Source: Croceimicrobium sp963977415 (GTDB lineage Bacteria > Bacteroidota > Bacteroidia > Flavobacteriales > Schleiferiaceae). Taken from it: a DNA stretch of 64,000 bases. The stretch spans positions 1-64,000 of the forward strand of contig CAXBOS010000013.1 in NCBI GenBank assembly GCA_963977415.1, read 5' to 3'. The notes under the pieces were generated by a model, which was not told the DNA's origin, made no database searches, and was given only the letters and a program-made list of their open reading frames with translations. Below, in pieces: positions 1-8,647 of the stretch. Position 1 is the stretch's first letter; the number at the start of each line of letters is the position of its first letter. The position numbers were made by a program, and so were the translations under genes.

Positions 1-55
1 GTTTAGGGTTTAGGGTTTAGGGTTTAGGGTTTAGGGTTTAGGGTTTAGGGTTTAG
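1..55. repeat. Heptanucleotide tandem array (TTTAGGG)n
   Basis: Seven perfect TTTAGGG units plus a partial one fill the left edge of the window. It may continue outside the window. The unit is the same as the plant (Arabidopsis-type) telomere repeat. The TAA stop of the minus-strand gene that follows (bases 52-54) lies in the last partial unit, so the array begins exactly at the 3' end of that gene. A true telomere is not expected in a bacterium; simple-sequence expansion or an assembly artefact are the realistic alternatives. Confidence 0.9.
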
Positions 56-3000
56 CGAAGGAAAATTTTGAAGGATTGTGTTGCGCCTGAACTGGATTTA
101 AGTGACAAAAGGAAAATACCGGCAGGATGATCCGCTAGAGTAAGTTCGTAATTACTTTGCCCTGGCTCTAAGGTCCAGCTTTGCATGATCTGAGAGTTTA
201 AGCTACTTAACTGCAATTTATTATAGCTTTCGCTTAGAGTCGATAGGTCAATTTCAAGGTTACCATTTTGATTTTGATAGGCTTGAAAAGAAGAGTGCAT
301 ATCTACTCTATGATCAACTCCTAGATCTTTAGTGCTTTTCAATTTTAGATAAAAGCGAGCTGTATCACTACCTACATGATTAATCACAAAAGAATAAGCT
401 TGGCTTTTTAAATCTCTTTCGAAAGCAGTTAGACTATCAATTAAAATTATGGATAAATCATTGTTTTCGAAACCGATTGAATCGAGCAGAATACTATAAT
501 TGCCTAGGTGCCAAGCATCAACTCCTAAGGGTATTATCAACTCTGCACTTTGGCTGCCATTTAAGGTTTGGATGCTAAGCTGTTTTTGGTCGGCAATGCT
601 ATAAAAAGATTGATTTTGATTGGCCTTATAAATCGGAGCATCTACCTTTTCCTCATATTGCTGACTAGCAGCGGAATCTAGTGCAATCAAGCACAAACTT
701 TCCGCCTTATTCGAACGCAAGCGTAGCGGTACTTTTTGATGCTGAGAATTAAACTTGTAAAAGGGCGTATTTGCATTAGCTGGAGAAACACGCATACTAT
801 TTTTAAAAACAAAACTATGCTGGCTATTTAAGGCAATACTTTGGGAAGCGCGAATAATAAAACCCTGCATAGCGGGAATAATATTGGTTGGCGCTGCTTT
901 TTTACTATTTCCCACACTCACCGCACCTTGATTATTCCAAACTGCGAAGGCTGAATTACCTTTATCATTGGGACTAGCATCCCAATACCAAATAGAGCTA
1001 TGAATATTAGGATTTTCCGCCAGAAATGAATTAAAGTCAATGGCAGATGGATAAGGGTTTCCTAGGAAAATATATTCGCCAGGCTTAAGGCTATCTATTT
1101 GCACTGTAACAGGTCCATTATTTAATGTGCGCCCCTGAAAAACTACGGAATCACTGAAATTTCTTAATTGCAGATTTAAAGGCAAATTTGGAGTTAAAGC
1201 GTAGGCTCTAGCTACTTTCATCTTTCCGTTAATTTGGCTTTTATAACCTGGATTTAAACCACCCGCTTGATAGTAATAGCGATCAAGTGGATTTGTATTA
1301 GCAAAGCTGTTCTCGATAAAAGCATCTGCCAAAGGCGATGACCAAAATTTGAATCGGTCAGTAGCAGTTGCCTGATACGATCGCTTAATCTTATAGATTC
1401 CCCCTCCAGAATTAGGATTGCTTGAACTTGTATCTTTCTGAAGGATACTTGCCGCATTTGCAAGGGTGATTTCACCATCATTTACAATACTATCCTCTAT
1501 AAATAAGGTAGCACCATTAATCACCTCCAATTTAGCTTGGCTTAATACTTGGAGATAAGAACAGTTTAGATCAGAATTTAGGGTAGCAAAGCCAGACTGA
1601 ACTACTACACTATTTTGAGCGGTGCTAAGGCCTTGCGGATTTTGAGGCAACCAAACAGTGCCATTAAAGGTAAAATCTCCCGTAGGAAGTCCCGATTGAT
1701 GCTCACCTAAACGAGCACTCGTTCCAATAGCGGCGCTATCTACAATAGTATTAGACACTTCCACCCACTCTCCGCTGCCATCTAAAACAGCCATATTTCG
1801 CTGAGGCTGAAGAACCCAAGGTTTACGAAAAAAAGAAGTGTTTTCTCCCCAATAACCAATACTATAAATGCAATCTATGCGATTTTCCCAATCTGGTGAA
1901 TCAGAACAAATTGCCAAAGCATCATCGCCATTAAAAGCGAGCGCGCCCCCTGAGGTTCCACTAGCATATAAGGGGTATGAAGCACTAGAATGCTGCATCA
2001 AAATAGAAGCACCCGCAGCTAATATTCCACTTAATTGATTACTTGAACTAGCACTGGCTATGGGCTGTGAAGTATTAGACCATCGAGCTAAATAAAAGTT
2101 TCCGAGGTTAACAGCAGTATCGCCAACATTGCTAATTTCAATCCACTTATCATTGGACTGCCCCTCATAATATTGAGAAATAATTAAACTAGGACTATTT
2201 GCTAAAAGGAAATCAAAACTCTCACCGATGCTCCATTTCGTACCTTTTCGGGTAAAGACTTTAGCATAATATTTTTGCCCGATACTAAGGTCGGTAATAG
2301 CTACCGAGTTGAATAGGCCACTGTAGACCGCTCGGGCGCCTGATGCCAAAGTTGCATTGATTGAATCAATAAAAGAATTAGAGTTTACATTAAACTGCCC
2401 GTAAATGGTATCATTAAAAGCAATGTTATGGATGAGCACAAGCACCTCATCCACACAGGAAGGGGTGGTCCAATTTAAATTTAAAGTTGTGCCCTGTAAT
2501 TGGTAATTCAACGATTCAACATTTTGTGCTAAAAGCTCTTTTATCGCTATTGCTGCACTAGCTGAAGCATCACCTGAAGTCTCAACAGATCTGTCAAACT
2601 TAAAATATGAACTGTCTAGCTTTGAAATTCTTAAGCTATTGCCGACCTGTGCCGAGCAGTTCAAATCGATACTAATGAAAAAATGTTCGAGTTTGTTTTT
2701 TTGAAGAGCTTTATTAATACCTAAAAACTCTATACTACCGCTACTATCAATATAATTGCAAACACTTAATAACTGATCATTTGCTGGGTTGAAAGTATTA
2801 TCAGTTGAATGCCAAAATTTAAAGATTGATACATCAGAAGGCTGGAAGTTTCCTTGTAAAAGGGCGTTTAAACTTACTAAGGAACAGGTCTTATGCCGGC
2901 TATTGATTTGAAAAGCATGCATAAGGTGATTGCTGCTATCCTGAGCTAAACTGTCTATTCGTGTTGCAAAATTGAAGTCGCTAAAAAGTACTTGCGGCTT

Positions 3001-4119
3001 GAGCGCAACAATTTGATGGAGAAATGAATTCTGAAGGGAGTCGATAGACTGGGCTAGACTGAGGGTAATTAGAGGCGCATCTACTCGAAAAGTGTGATTA
3101 ACATTGGCATTGCTATCAATTGCGGCAAATAGCTTTAAAATAAGAGTATCATTAGCGGAAAGGCTAATATTCAAATTTCTAAATATCAATGTATCATTCA
3201 GCAAACTATCTTTAGGTAAAGTAGCGAGAACACTAGAGTTTCCTGCTAAACCAGTGGTTATTGATCTTAATTGAAAAGATTGAAAATCGCTGGCAATCAT
3301 GCTTCCGTTAAAAGGAAATGCCATATCTAAAAGAAGGCTACTGCCGTTCTTGGCTACTAATTGGAAATCTTTAAGAAGGTGGAGACTATCTCCTTGCTGA
3401 GCAGTAGTATCTAAACTATTACTAAAATCCTTTAGAATAAGTTTTGCGGATGAGCTCGAAGCGATGCTAAAGGGACTATTTGAAATTGGTAAGATGGCTG
3501 TGCCATTTGAAACTTCTTCATGCCAATTGCTAGGATTTTGAATTAAGCCCGCATAATTACTAAAGCTAGACTCACCCATTCGAGGGCCATTATAATAGCC
3601 TCCGTCGGGACTGCTGGATTGATTAAATTGGATATAGGCCTGGTTTTGAACCAAATTTGTAGCCGCGATATCCCCAGCCACATTAGATGAATTTTCAATT
3701 ACACATAGCCACTGGCTTACCACATTTTCATTAGGTCCTAAATAAGCTATTAAGGCATCGCCACTACCAGAGAGATTAAAGTTTCCGCTTATATTTTGAA
3801 TGCTTCCTAGGTTAGAACTAAGACTAGCACTTGAGCTAGCATTGCTAATAATTACTATGCTTCCTGCGGCAGTAATGCCTGAATTGGTCCAAGCTAGAAT
3901 ACCTTCACCGCTATTCAGGCTAGTATCGTTTAAAACTTCATTATCCGAAAAATAGATGGTAGTGTTAGCGCTGATATTACTTAGGGACACAAAGGCAAAA
4001 TCATCATTCCCATCGGCATTAAAAGCAACAAAGGAAATTTGTGGACTAGTACTTTGACCACTCAAAGTAGAAAAGGTAAAAAACAGTAAAAAGCAGTAGT
4101 TTAAGACTCTATTAATCAT
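52..4119 (-). CDS. T9SS-exported lamin-tail-domain surface protein
   Basis: About 1355 residues from the chosen ATG. That start (MINRVLNYCFLLFFTF...LSGQ) gives a clean Sec signal peptide; the open frame extends 27 codons further upstream, but that extension is basic and would spoil the signal. After the signal comes a long Ser/Asn-rich region with beta-sandwich-like segments. A lamin-tail-like domain lies around residues 640-790 (LIISQYYEGQSNDKWIEISN and following). The last ~85 residues form a type A T9SS sorting domain ending in FKIFLR. It is probably exported by T9SS and attached to or released from the cell surface. Function beyond that is unknown. It sits alone on the minus strand, and its stop codon abuts the TTTAGGG array. 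Confidence 0.8.
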   Translation of the reverse strand: MINRVLNYCFLLFFTFSTLSGQSTSPQISFVAFNADGNDDFAFVSLSNISANTTIYFSDNEVLNDTSLNSGEGILAWTNSGITAAGSIVIISNASSSASLSSNLGSIQNISGNFNLSGSGDALIAYLGPNENVVSQWLCVIENSSNVAGDIAATNLVQNQAYIQFNQSSSPDGGYYNGPRMGESSFSNYAGLIQNPSNWHEEVSNGTAILPISNSPFSIASSSSAKLILKDFSNSLDTTAQQGDSLHLLKDFQLVAKNGSSLLLDMAFPFNGSMIASDFQSFQLRSITTGLAGNSSVLATLPKDSLLNDTLIFRNLNISLSANDTLILKLFAAIDSNANVNHTFRVDAPLITLSLAQSIDSLQNSFLHQIVALKPQVLFSDFNFATRIDSLAQDSSNHLMHAFQINSRHKTCSLVSLNALLQGNFQPSDVSIFKFWHSTDNTFNPANDQLLSVCNYIDSSGSIEFLGINKALQKNKLEHFFISIDLNCSAQVGNSLRISKLDSSYFKFDRSVETSGDASASAAIAIKELLAQNVESLNYQLQGTTLNLNWTTPSCVDEVLVLIHNIAFNDTIYGQFNVNSNSFIDSINATLASGARAVYSGLFNSVAITDLSIGQKYYAKVFTRKGTKWSIGESFDFLLANSPSLIISQYYEGQSNDKWIEISNVGDTAVNLGNFYLARWSNTSQPIASASSSNQLSGILAAGASILMQHSSASYPLYASGTSGGALAFNGDDALAICSDSPDWENRIDCIYSIGYWGENTSFFRKPWVLQPQRNMAVLDGSGEWVEVSNTIVDSAAIGTSARLGEHQSGLPTGDFTFNGTVWLPQNPQGLSTAQNSVVVQSGFATLNSDLNCSYLQVLSQAKLEVINGATLFIEDSIVNDGEITLANAASILQKDTSSSNPNSGGGIYKIKRSYQATATDRFKFWSSPLADAFIENSFANTNPLDRYYYQAGGLNPGYKSQINGKMKVARAYALTPNLPLNLQLRNFSDSVVFQGRTLNNGPVTVQIDSLKPGEYIFLGNPYPSAIDFNSFLAENPNIHSSIWYWDASPNDKGNSAFAVWNNQGAVSVGNSKKAAPTNIIPAMQGFIIRASQSIALNSQHSFVFKNSMRVSPANANTPFYKFNSQHQKVPLRLRSNKAESLCLIALDSAASQQYEEKVDAPIYKANQNQSFYSIADQKQLSIQTLNGSQSAELIIPLGVDAWHLGNYSILLDSIGFENNDLSIILIDSLTAFERDLKSQAYSFVINHVGSDTARFYLKLKSTKDLGVDHRVDMHSSFQAYQNQNGNLEIDLSTLSESYNKLQLSSLNSQIMQSWTLEPGQSNYELTLADHPAGIFLLSLKSSSGATQSFKIFLR

Positions 4120-4286
4120 AAGCTTAGGTTTTAAATGGTTGCGAAATACTAAAAAAGTCTTGTTTCCAAGTACTTTTCTTAGTCCAACAAAAGTCTGCAA
4201 TAAAACCTATTAGCTAATAGAGGTAAGCAATTAGAAAAAATTTAAATAAATGATTAACAATCTATAATAGAAGTAGATGAAAACAA

Positions 4287-4311
4287 AAAGACCCGCTTGT
4301 GGCGGGTCTTT
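4287..4311 (-). terminator. Rho-independent terminator of the araC-type gene
   Basis: Perfect stem GACCCGC/GCGGGTC, extended by AAA/TTT, with a 5-nt loop. Read on the minus strand it is followed by a T-rich run. It lies 120 bp past the stop of the AraC-type gene. Confidence 0.8.
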
Positions 4312-4434
4312 CCTGGATAACCAATAGACTCATTTGCTGCTATGCGAAAAGTCGTCTATGGTGTTTTAAAATATTTTATTCTATTTATATTACGCCTTAG
4401 AGTATTAATTGGTTTGGTCTAATCTAATTTTTTT

Positions 4435-5295
4435 TTAATTAAATTTATTGGGACTGATGCCGTACTCTCTTTTAAAGGCCTTTGAAAAAGTGGGGAGGTC
4501 ATTATACCCTATTAATCCGGCAATTTCCTTAAGGCTATTTTCTTTACTTCTTATTAGCTCAATTGCTTTTTCCAAGCGCCAAAGACTTAATTGCTTGGTT
4601 GGAGAAATACCCATCGCTAGTTTGTACTGCCTTTGAAAGTGAAAATGTGAATAGCCCGCTAAATCGGCTAATGATTCTAAACTTAAGTTTTCGGGTAAAT
4701 TTAAATGCATAAACTCATTTACCGTCGCAATCTTCTGCAAAAGCTCTTGTTTTGAAGTTCTACTATGATCCTTGAGCCTTTCTAATGCCCAAAATAATTC
4801 GCTTGAGATACTTTGAAATAAGCCATTTAATAATTGAATGAGAAGAATATGTTGATTTTCCCATCCTATAGGCTGTTCTGACTCTAATAAAGTAGTTAAG
4901 CGTAAGGTAAATATTTCAGCTAAATCGGAATCTTGTTTGAGTAATAGCTCGGGCCATTCATTAATACTTTGCGGGAGGGAGGACTTTCGTTTTTTGGCCA
5001 GTCTTTCATTAACAAAACACTCTATTTTTTTAGCGGGAATTTTAAGTAATAAAAAAGCAGAGGTATCACACTTATTTGAATCTACGCAGGTGTTAGACAG
5101 TAGAATTTGACCTTGCTTAATCCCCACTGGCTTGCCTTGACGCCAATATGATTTTTGATCTTTCTTAAACACTAGTAAAAACAAATCTGCCTTTACTTGA
5201 TAGCGCTTGCTCTGCTCCATCTCGTTTAATTTTATCTGCTTTGATAAACCAAAACTCTCGGAGTTAAAACTATAACCTGCCCTAAATACTTCCAT
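4435..5295 (-). CDS. AraC/XylS-family transcriptional regulator
   Basis: 286 residues. The C-terminal ~100 residues are the double helix-turn-helix of the AraC family: LSLESLADLAGYSHFHFQRQ is the first HTH, and KEIAGLIGYNDLPTFSKAFK followed by YGISPNKFN is the second. The N-terminal ~170 residues match no sensor domain I recognise; they include a Cys-containing stretch (CVDSNKCDT, around residues 70-78). It is a single-gene unit with its own terminator. Targets and ligand cannot be read from the sequence; the neighbouring T9SS gene is a possible target by proximity only. Confidence 0.85.
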   Translation of the reverse strand: MEVFRAGYSFNSESFGLSKQIKLNEMEQSKRYQVKADLFLLVFKKDQKSYWRQGKPVGIKQGQILLSNTCVDSNKCDTSAFLLLKIPAKKIECFVNERLAKKRKSSLPQSINEWPELLLKQDSDLAEIFTLRLTTLLESEQPIGWENQHILLIQLLNGLFQSISSELFWALERLKDHSRTSKQELLQKIATVNEFMHLNLPENLSLESLADLAGYSHFHFQRQYKLAMGISPTKQLSLWRLEKAIELIRSKENSLKEIAGLIGYNDLPTFSKAFKREYGISPNKFN

Positions 5296-5425
5296 TTAAC
5301 AGAGTTGATTTGAGCAGCAGCTCTTAGCGGTTAATCGGTGATGTGCGAATTTTACCAATCCCACGCTCGAAATGTGTTAAAATTTTCAGTTTAACCTGTT
5401 TTTAACGAAAGAAGCGCGATATGTT

Positions 5426-5461
5426 AAAAAAAAAGCCGCTCCTAATGGGAGCGGCTTTTTT
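5426..5461 (-). terminator. Rho-independent terminator of lpd
   Basis: Stem GCCGCTCC/GGAGCGGC (5435-5442 with 5448-5455) with a 5-nt loop. On the minus strand it is followed by nine T residues. It lies 20 bp beyond the lpd stop. The opposite strand also ends in a T run, so it may work both ways. Confidence 0.85.
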
Positions 5462-5480
5462 AACTATATGTAAATCTAAC

Positions 5481-6869
5481 TTACAAGTGAATCACTTCAT
5501 CATAAGCCGCTGCGGCAGCCTCCATTACCGCTTCACTCATCGTTGGGTGAGGATGCACGGATTTAATAATTTCCATACCGGTAGTTTCTAACTTTCGGGC
5601 AACTACAATCTCAGCAATCATTTCTGTAACATTAGCACCAATCATGTGGCAACCTAAAAACTCACCATATTTTGCATCGAAAATTACCTTTACGAAACCA
5701 TCTTTATGACCTGCGGCGCTAGCTTTTCCACTAGCTGAGAAAGGGAATTTACCGACCTTAATCTCATAACCCGCTTCTTTGGCTGCTTTCTCTGTCATTC
5801 CTACGGAAGCAATTTCTGGAGAAGCATAAGTACAACCTGGGATATTACCATAATTAAGCGGTTCAGGATGATGACCAGCTATTTTCTCTACACAAATAAT
5901 ACCTTCTGCAGAAGCAACATGTGCTAAAGCTTGGCCAGGAACGCAGTCGCCAATAGCAAAGTATCCTTCGACACTAGTTTTGTAGAAATCATCAACGACA
6001 ATTTTGCCTTTTTCGGTTTTAATACCTACCTGCTCCAAGCCAATATTTTCTATATTAGCCTGTACGCCTACTGCCGATAATACGATATCAGCTTCTAAAA
6101 CCTGCTCTCCTTTCGGCGTTTTCACAGTAACTTTACAACCGTCACCACTGGTATCTACTTTAGTAACTTCACTAGAAGTCATAATTTTAATACCCGTTTT
6201 TTTGAAGCTACGCTCCAATTGTTTTGAAACTTCTTCGTCTTCCACAGGAACGATATTAGGAAGGTATTCTACTACCGTTACTTCTGTGCCCATGGCATTG
6301 TAGAAATAGGCAAACTCAACGCCGATAGCGCCGGAACCTACTACTACTAATTTCTTTGGCTGCTCTGGAAGCACCATAGCTTGACGGTAACCAATAATTT
6401 TTTTGCCATCTTGTTTCAAGTTAGGAAGCTCACGGCTGCGTGCACCCGTTGCAATAACAATACTTTTAGCAGAGATTTGGCTCACTTTTCCGTTGGCGTC
6501 GGTAACTTCCAGTTTTTTACCCGGTAATAATTTACCGTCGCCCATTATTACCTCAATCTTGTTCTTTTTCATTAAAAAGCCGATCCCATTGCTCATTCCT
6601 TGGGCAACGTTTCTACTGCGTTTTACTACCGCTCCAAAGTCTTTATCGGCATTTTCAACCTTTAATCCATAATCTTCAGCATGCTTGATGTATTCAAAAA
6701 CATTAGCACTTTTTAGAAGAGCCTTGGTAGGAATACATCCCCAGTTTAAGCAAATACCGCCTAAACTCTCTCTTTCTACAATCGCTGTTTTTAATCCTAA
6801 TTGTGATGCTCTGATAGCGGTTACATATCCTCCGGGACCACTACCTAAAACGACTACATCAAATTCCAT
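5481..6869 (-). CDS. lpdA: Dihydrolipoyl dehydrogenase (E3)
   Basis: 462 residues, normal length for E3. It reoxidises dihydrolipoamide in the 2-oxoacid dehydrogenase complexes and the glycine cleavage system, reducing NAD+. The FAD-binding GxGxxG (GSGPGGY) is at residues 9-15. The redox-active disulfide is in GGICLNWGCIPTKALL (Cys40 and Cys45). An NAD-binding GSGAIGVEFA follows near residue 180. The C-terminal interface motif HPHPTMSEA carries the catalytic His-Glu pair. No E1 or E2 gene is adjacent, so it is a stand-alone unit with its own promoter box (6908-6915) and terminator. The protein lacks an N-terminal lipoyl domain. Confidence 0.95.
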   Translation of the reverse strand: MEFDVVVLGSGPGGYVTAIRASQLGLKTAIVERESLGGICLNWGCIPTKALLKSANVFEYIKHAEDYGLKVENADKDFGAVVKRSRNVAQGMSNGIGFLMKKNKIEVIMGDGKLLPGKKLEVTDANGKVSQISAKSIVIATGARSRELPNLKQDGKKIIGYRQAMVLPEQPKKLVVVGSGAIGVEFAYFYNAMGTEVTVVEYLPNIVPVEDEEVSKQLERSFKKTGIKIMTSSEVTKVDTSGDGCKVTVKTPKGEQVLEADIVLSAVGVQANIENIGLEQVGIKTEKGKIVVDDFYKTSVEGYFAIGDCVPGQALAHVASAEGIICVEKIAGHHPEPLNYGNIPGCTYASPEIASVGMTEKAAKEAGYEIKVGKFPFSASGKASAAGHKDGFVKVIFDAKYGEFLGCHMIGANVTEMIAEIVVARKLETTGMEIIKSVHPHPTMSEAVMEAAAAAYDEVIHL

Positions 6870-6907
6870 ATGCTCTTTGTATTTATAGATTCTCTATTTC
6901 GAAGGCG

Positions 6908-6915
6908 CAAATTTA
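6908..6915 (-). promoter_or_regulatory. Bacteroidota -7 box of lpd (TAAATTTG)
   Basis: Minus-strand TAAATTTG matches the TAnnTTTG consensus and lies 38 nt before the lpd ATG. I see no convincing -33 TTG at the right spacing. Confidence 0.5.
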
Positions 6916-7194
6916 GTAGAAACCTTAGTCAGATTCTAAATTAAAGCCCCAGATTTTAAATAAAAGGGAAAGTCTGGGCTATAAAGACCATCAAACAGGG
7001 ATAAAAGTTAGAAGGTCAAAAGGCAGATTTCTAAGCCTTAGAAAACCATCATAGCCTTGTTTGCCTCGTTGCGAATTCCCGACTTCCCTCAAGTTCCCTT
7101 AGGCGGTGGTAGATAATTGATCCTCAAAACTAGTTTATGAAGTACATTGACTAAATCTTTCCCTTGAAATCCCTTCCCCTACTCTTTCAGCCTT

Positions 7195-7202
7195 TATATT
7201 TG
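7195..7202 (+). promoter_or_regulatory. -7 box TATATTTG of the DUF5362-like gene
   Basis: Perfect TAnnTTTG match 22 nt before the ATG at 7225. A TTG at 7164-7166 is too far upstream (28 nt) to be a clear -33 element. Confidence 0.5.
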
Positions 7203-7224
7203 AACCACTAAACCAAAAAAAGAT

Positions 7225-7656
7225 ATGGAAGAAAAAGAACAATTTAATGGCTTATTATTGGGGCAATTGGCTAAAATCAAGCGTTGGACTAAATTCTTAT
7301 CAGTACTAAGTTATATTCCTACCGTACTAATGGTGGTAATTGGTGTAGTAATGGGAGTATTCGGAACCAACCTTTCTTCCTTGGGTGATGCCTATTCGGC
7401 AGTGCCAGGACCATTATTTGCGCTAATTTATTTGGCAGGCGCAGCCTTGTATTATTTCAGTGCGAGGTACCTTAATGATATGTCTAAATCAGCCGACATG
7501 GCTGCCTATACTTCCGAAACTAATCATATTGAAAGTCTAATTGCCGCAACTGCTAAACTTTTTTCCTTTTGGGGAATAGTTACCGCGATTGCTCTTGCCT
7601 TATACTTCTTAATAATTATTCTCGCTATTGTTATTGGAATTTCTGGCCTTGGCTAA
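7225..7656 (+). CDS. Small membrane protein, DUF5362-like
   Basis: 143 residues with a charged N-terminus (MEEKEQ) and about four predicted membrane segments: residues ~22-45, ~60-80, ~108-120 and ~122-142. The layout, with a soluble loop of acidic and polar residues (YLNDMSKSADMAAYTSETNHIESLIAATAKLFSFWG) before the last hydrophobic block, resembles the DUF5362 family. That call is from memory of the family shape and is not certain. No function is known. It is convergent with ridA, with 12 bp between stop codons. Confidence 0.65.
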   Translation: MEEKEQFNGLLLGQLAKIKRWTKFLSVLSYIPTVLMVVIGVVMGVFGTNLSSLGDAYSAVPGPLFALIYLAGAALYYFSARYLNDMSKSADMAAYTSETNHIESLIAATAKLFSFWGIVTAIALALYFLIIILAIVIGISGLG

Positions 7657-7668
7657 GAGTGTGAAATA

Positions 7669-8052
7669 TTAAGGAATTAAAGCTATTGCCGAAATTTCTA
7701 CATTCACGTCTTTAGGAAGACGCGCTACTTCAACCGTTTCGCGTGCGGGTGCCGCGTCTTCATTAAAATAACTACCGTAAACTGAATTGATTTCTGCGAA
7801 TTGATTCATGTCTTTAATAAATATGCTGCACTTTATTACCGCGGAAAAATCCGTTCCCGCTGCGGTAAGTACGGCCGCTAAGTTTTTCATTACTAAATTT
7901 GTTTCGCTTTTAATATCATCGGTTTCTAATAAGCCCGTTTGTGGGTTAATTGCGATTTGACCGGAGGTGAAAAGCATATTTCCAGCTACAACAGCCTGAG
8001 AGTAAGGGCCAATTGGTGCTGGCGCCTGATTTGTATTGATAATTTTTTTCAT
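7669..8052 (-). CDS. ridA: RidA family enamine/imine deaminase
   Basis: 127 residues from the chosen ATG (MKKIINTNQAPAPIGPYSQA), the usual RidA length. A longer frame adds 16 residues and would run across the divergent gene start, so I rejected it. Family hallmarks are present: the N-terminal APAPIGPYSQAV, the middle GQIAINPQTG, and the C-terminal APARETVEVARLP, whose Arg binds the substrate carboxylate. RidA hydrolyses reactive 2-aminoacrylate and related enamines released by PLP enzymes. The start codon is only 25 bp from that of the divergent pabA/trpG gene. Confidence 0.92.
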   Translation of the reverse strand: MKKIINTNQAPAPIGPYSQAVVAGNMLFTSGQIAINPQTGLLETDDIKSETNLVMKNLAAVLTAAGTDFSAVIKCSIFIKDMNQFAEINSVYGSYFNEDAAPARETVEVARLPKDVNVEISAIALIP

Positions 8053-8060
8053 CACATTTG
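8030..8060 (+). promoter_or_regulatory. Candidate pabA/trpG promoter inside ridA 5' end
   Basis: TTTG (8030-8033), 19-nt spacer, then CACATTTG (8053-8060), a 7 of 8 match to TAnnTTTG. Spacing is right for the -33/-7 pair. Because the divergent start codons are so close, the promoter must lie over the ridA N-terminal codons. Confidence 0.45.
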
Positions 8061-8077
8061 TTTTGGAGCTCGAAGGT

Positions 8078-8644
8078 ATGAAGCTTTTACTAGTTGACAA
8101 TTACGATTCTTTTACCTTTAATCTAGCGCATTATTTAGAAGAACTCGGAGCCGATATTGATGTTATCCGCAATGACCAGGTGCAAATGCATGCACTTGAG
8201 GATTATAGTCATATCATTATTTCACCTGGACCGGGATTGCCAAAAGATGCGGCTTGCATTTTAGACCTAATCGCGCAAAATTACCAGCATAAATCAATTC
8301 TGGGCATCTGCCTGGGAGCGCAGGCTATTGCTGAAGTTTTTGAAGGGGAACTTTACAACCAGAATGAAGTAGCACATGGCATTCAGAGAGAGTTGGAACA
8401 ATGCCAAGAGGGCTGGTTATTGAAAGGCATTCCTCGTAAATTTAAAGCAGGATTATATCATAGCTGGGCCATTAAACCGCAAGCTAAAATGGAAGCGGAA
8501 TTTAGCCTCTTGGCTTATCGCGATAAGCAGGTATTAATGGCTTTTGAACACCATAAATATCCCTTGGCTGGAGTACAATTTCATCCCGAAAGCATTATGA
8601 CTGAAGGTGGAAAGTTGATGCTTAAAAACTGGCTAGAGCGCTAA
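8078..8644 (+). CDS. Class I glutamine amidotransferase, PabA/TrpG type
   Basis: 188 residues from ATG 8078 (MKLLLVDNYDSFTFNLAHYL), the typical family start; a longer in-frame extension overlaps ridA and is not conserved in form. It supplies ammonia from glutamine to a chorismate-using synthase (anthranilate or aminodeoxychorismate). The oxyanion strand SPGPGLPKD, nucleophile Cys78 in GICLGAQAIAE, and the His169/Glu171 pair in FHPES are all visible. The residue after CLG is Ala where many family members have His. No component I (trpE/pabB) is next to it, so tryptophan versus folate use cannot be decided; the stand-alone position slightly favours the folate (PabA) role. Confidence 0.85.
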   Translation: MKLLLVDNYDSFTFNLAHYLEELGADIDVIRNDQVQMHALEDYSHIIISPGPGLPKDAACILDLIAQNYQHKSILGICLGAQAIAEVFEGELYNQNEVAHGIQRELEQCQEGWLLKGIPRKFKAGLYHSWAIKPQAKMEAEFSLLAYRDKQVLMAFEHHKYPLAGVQFHPESIMTEGGKLMLKNWLER

Positions 8645-8647
8645 TTT

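Larger units (their letters stand above)
6870..7224. other. Gene-free divergent spacer between lpd and a DUF5362-like gene
   Basis: 355 bp between divergent genes. It holds the two -7 promoter boxes (minus at 6908-6915, plus at 7195-7202) and an imperfect hairpin (AGCCCCAGA 6945-6953 with TCTGGGCT 6973-6980). I see no ORF or RNA gene in it. Confidence 0.5.

Noticed and set aside
1..55. A genuine linear-chromosome telomere
   Set aside because: The adjoining DNA is an ordinary bacterial gene whose stop codon is in the array; no hairpin end or terminal-protein gene is seen. Kept only as an unusual repeat.
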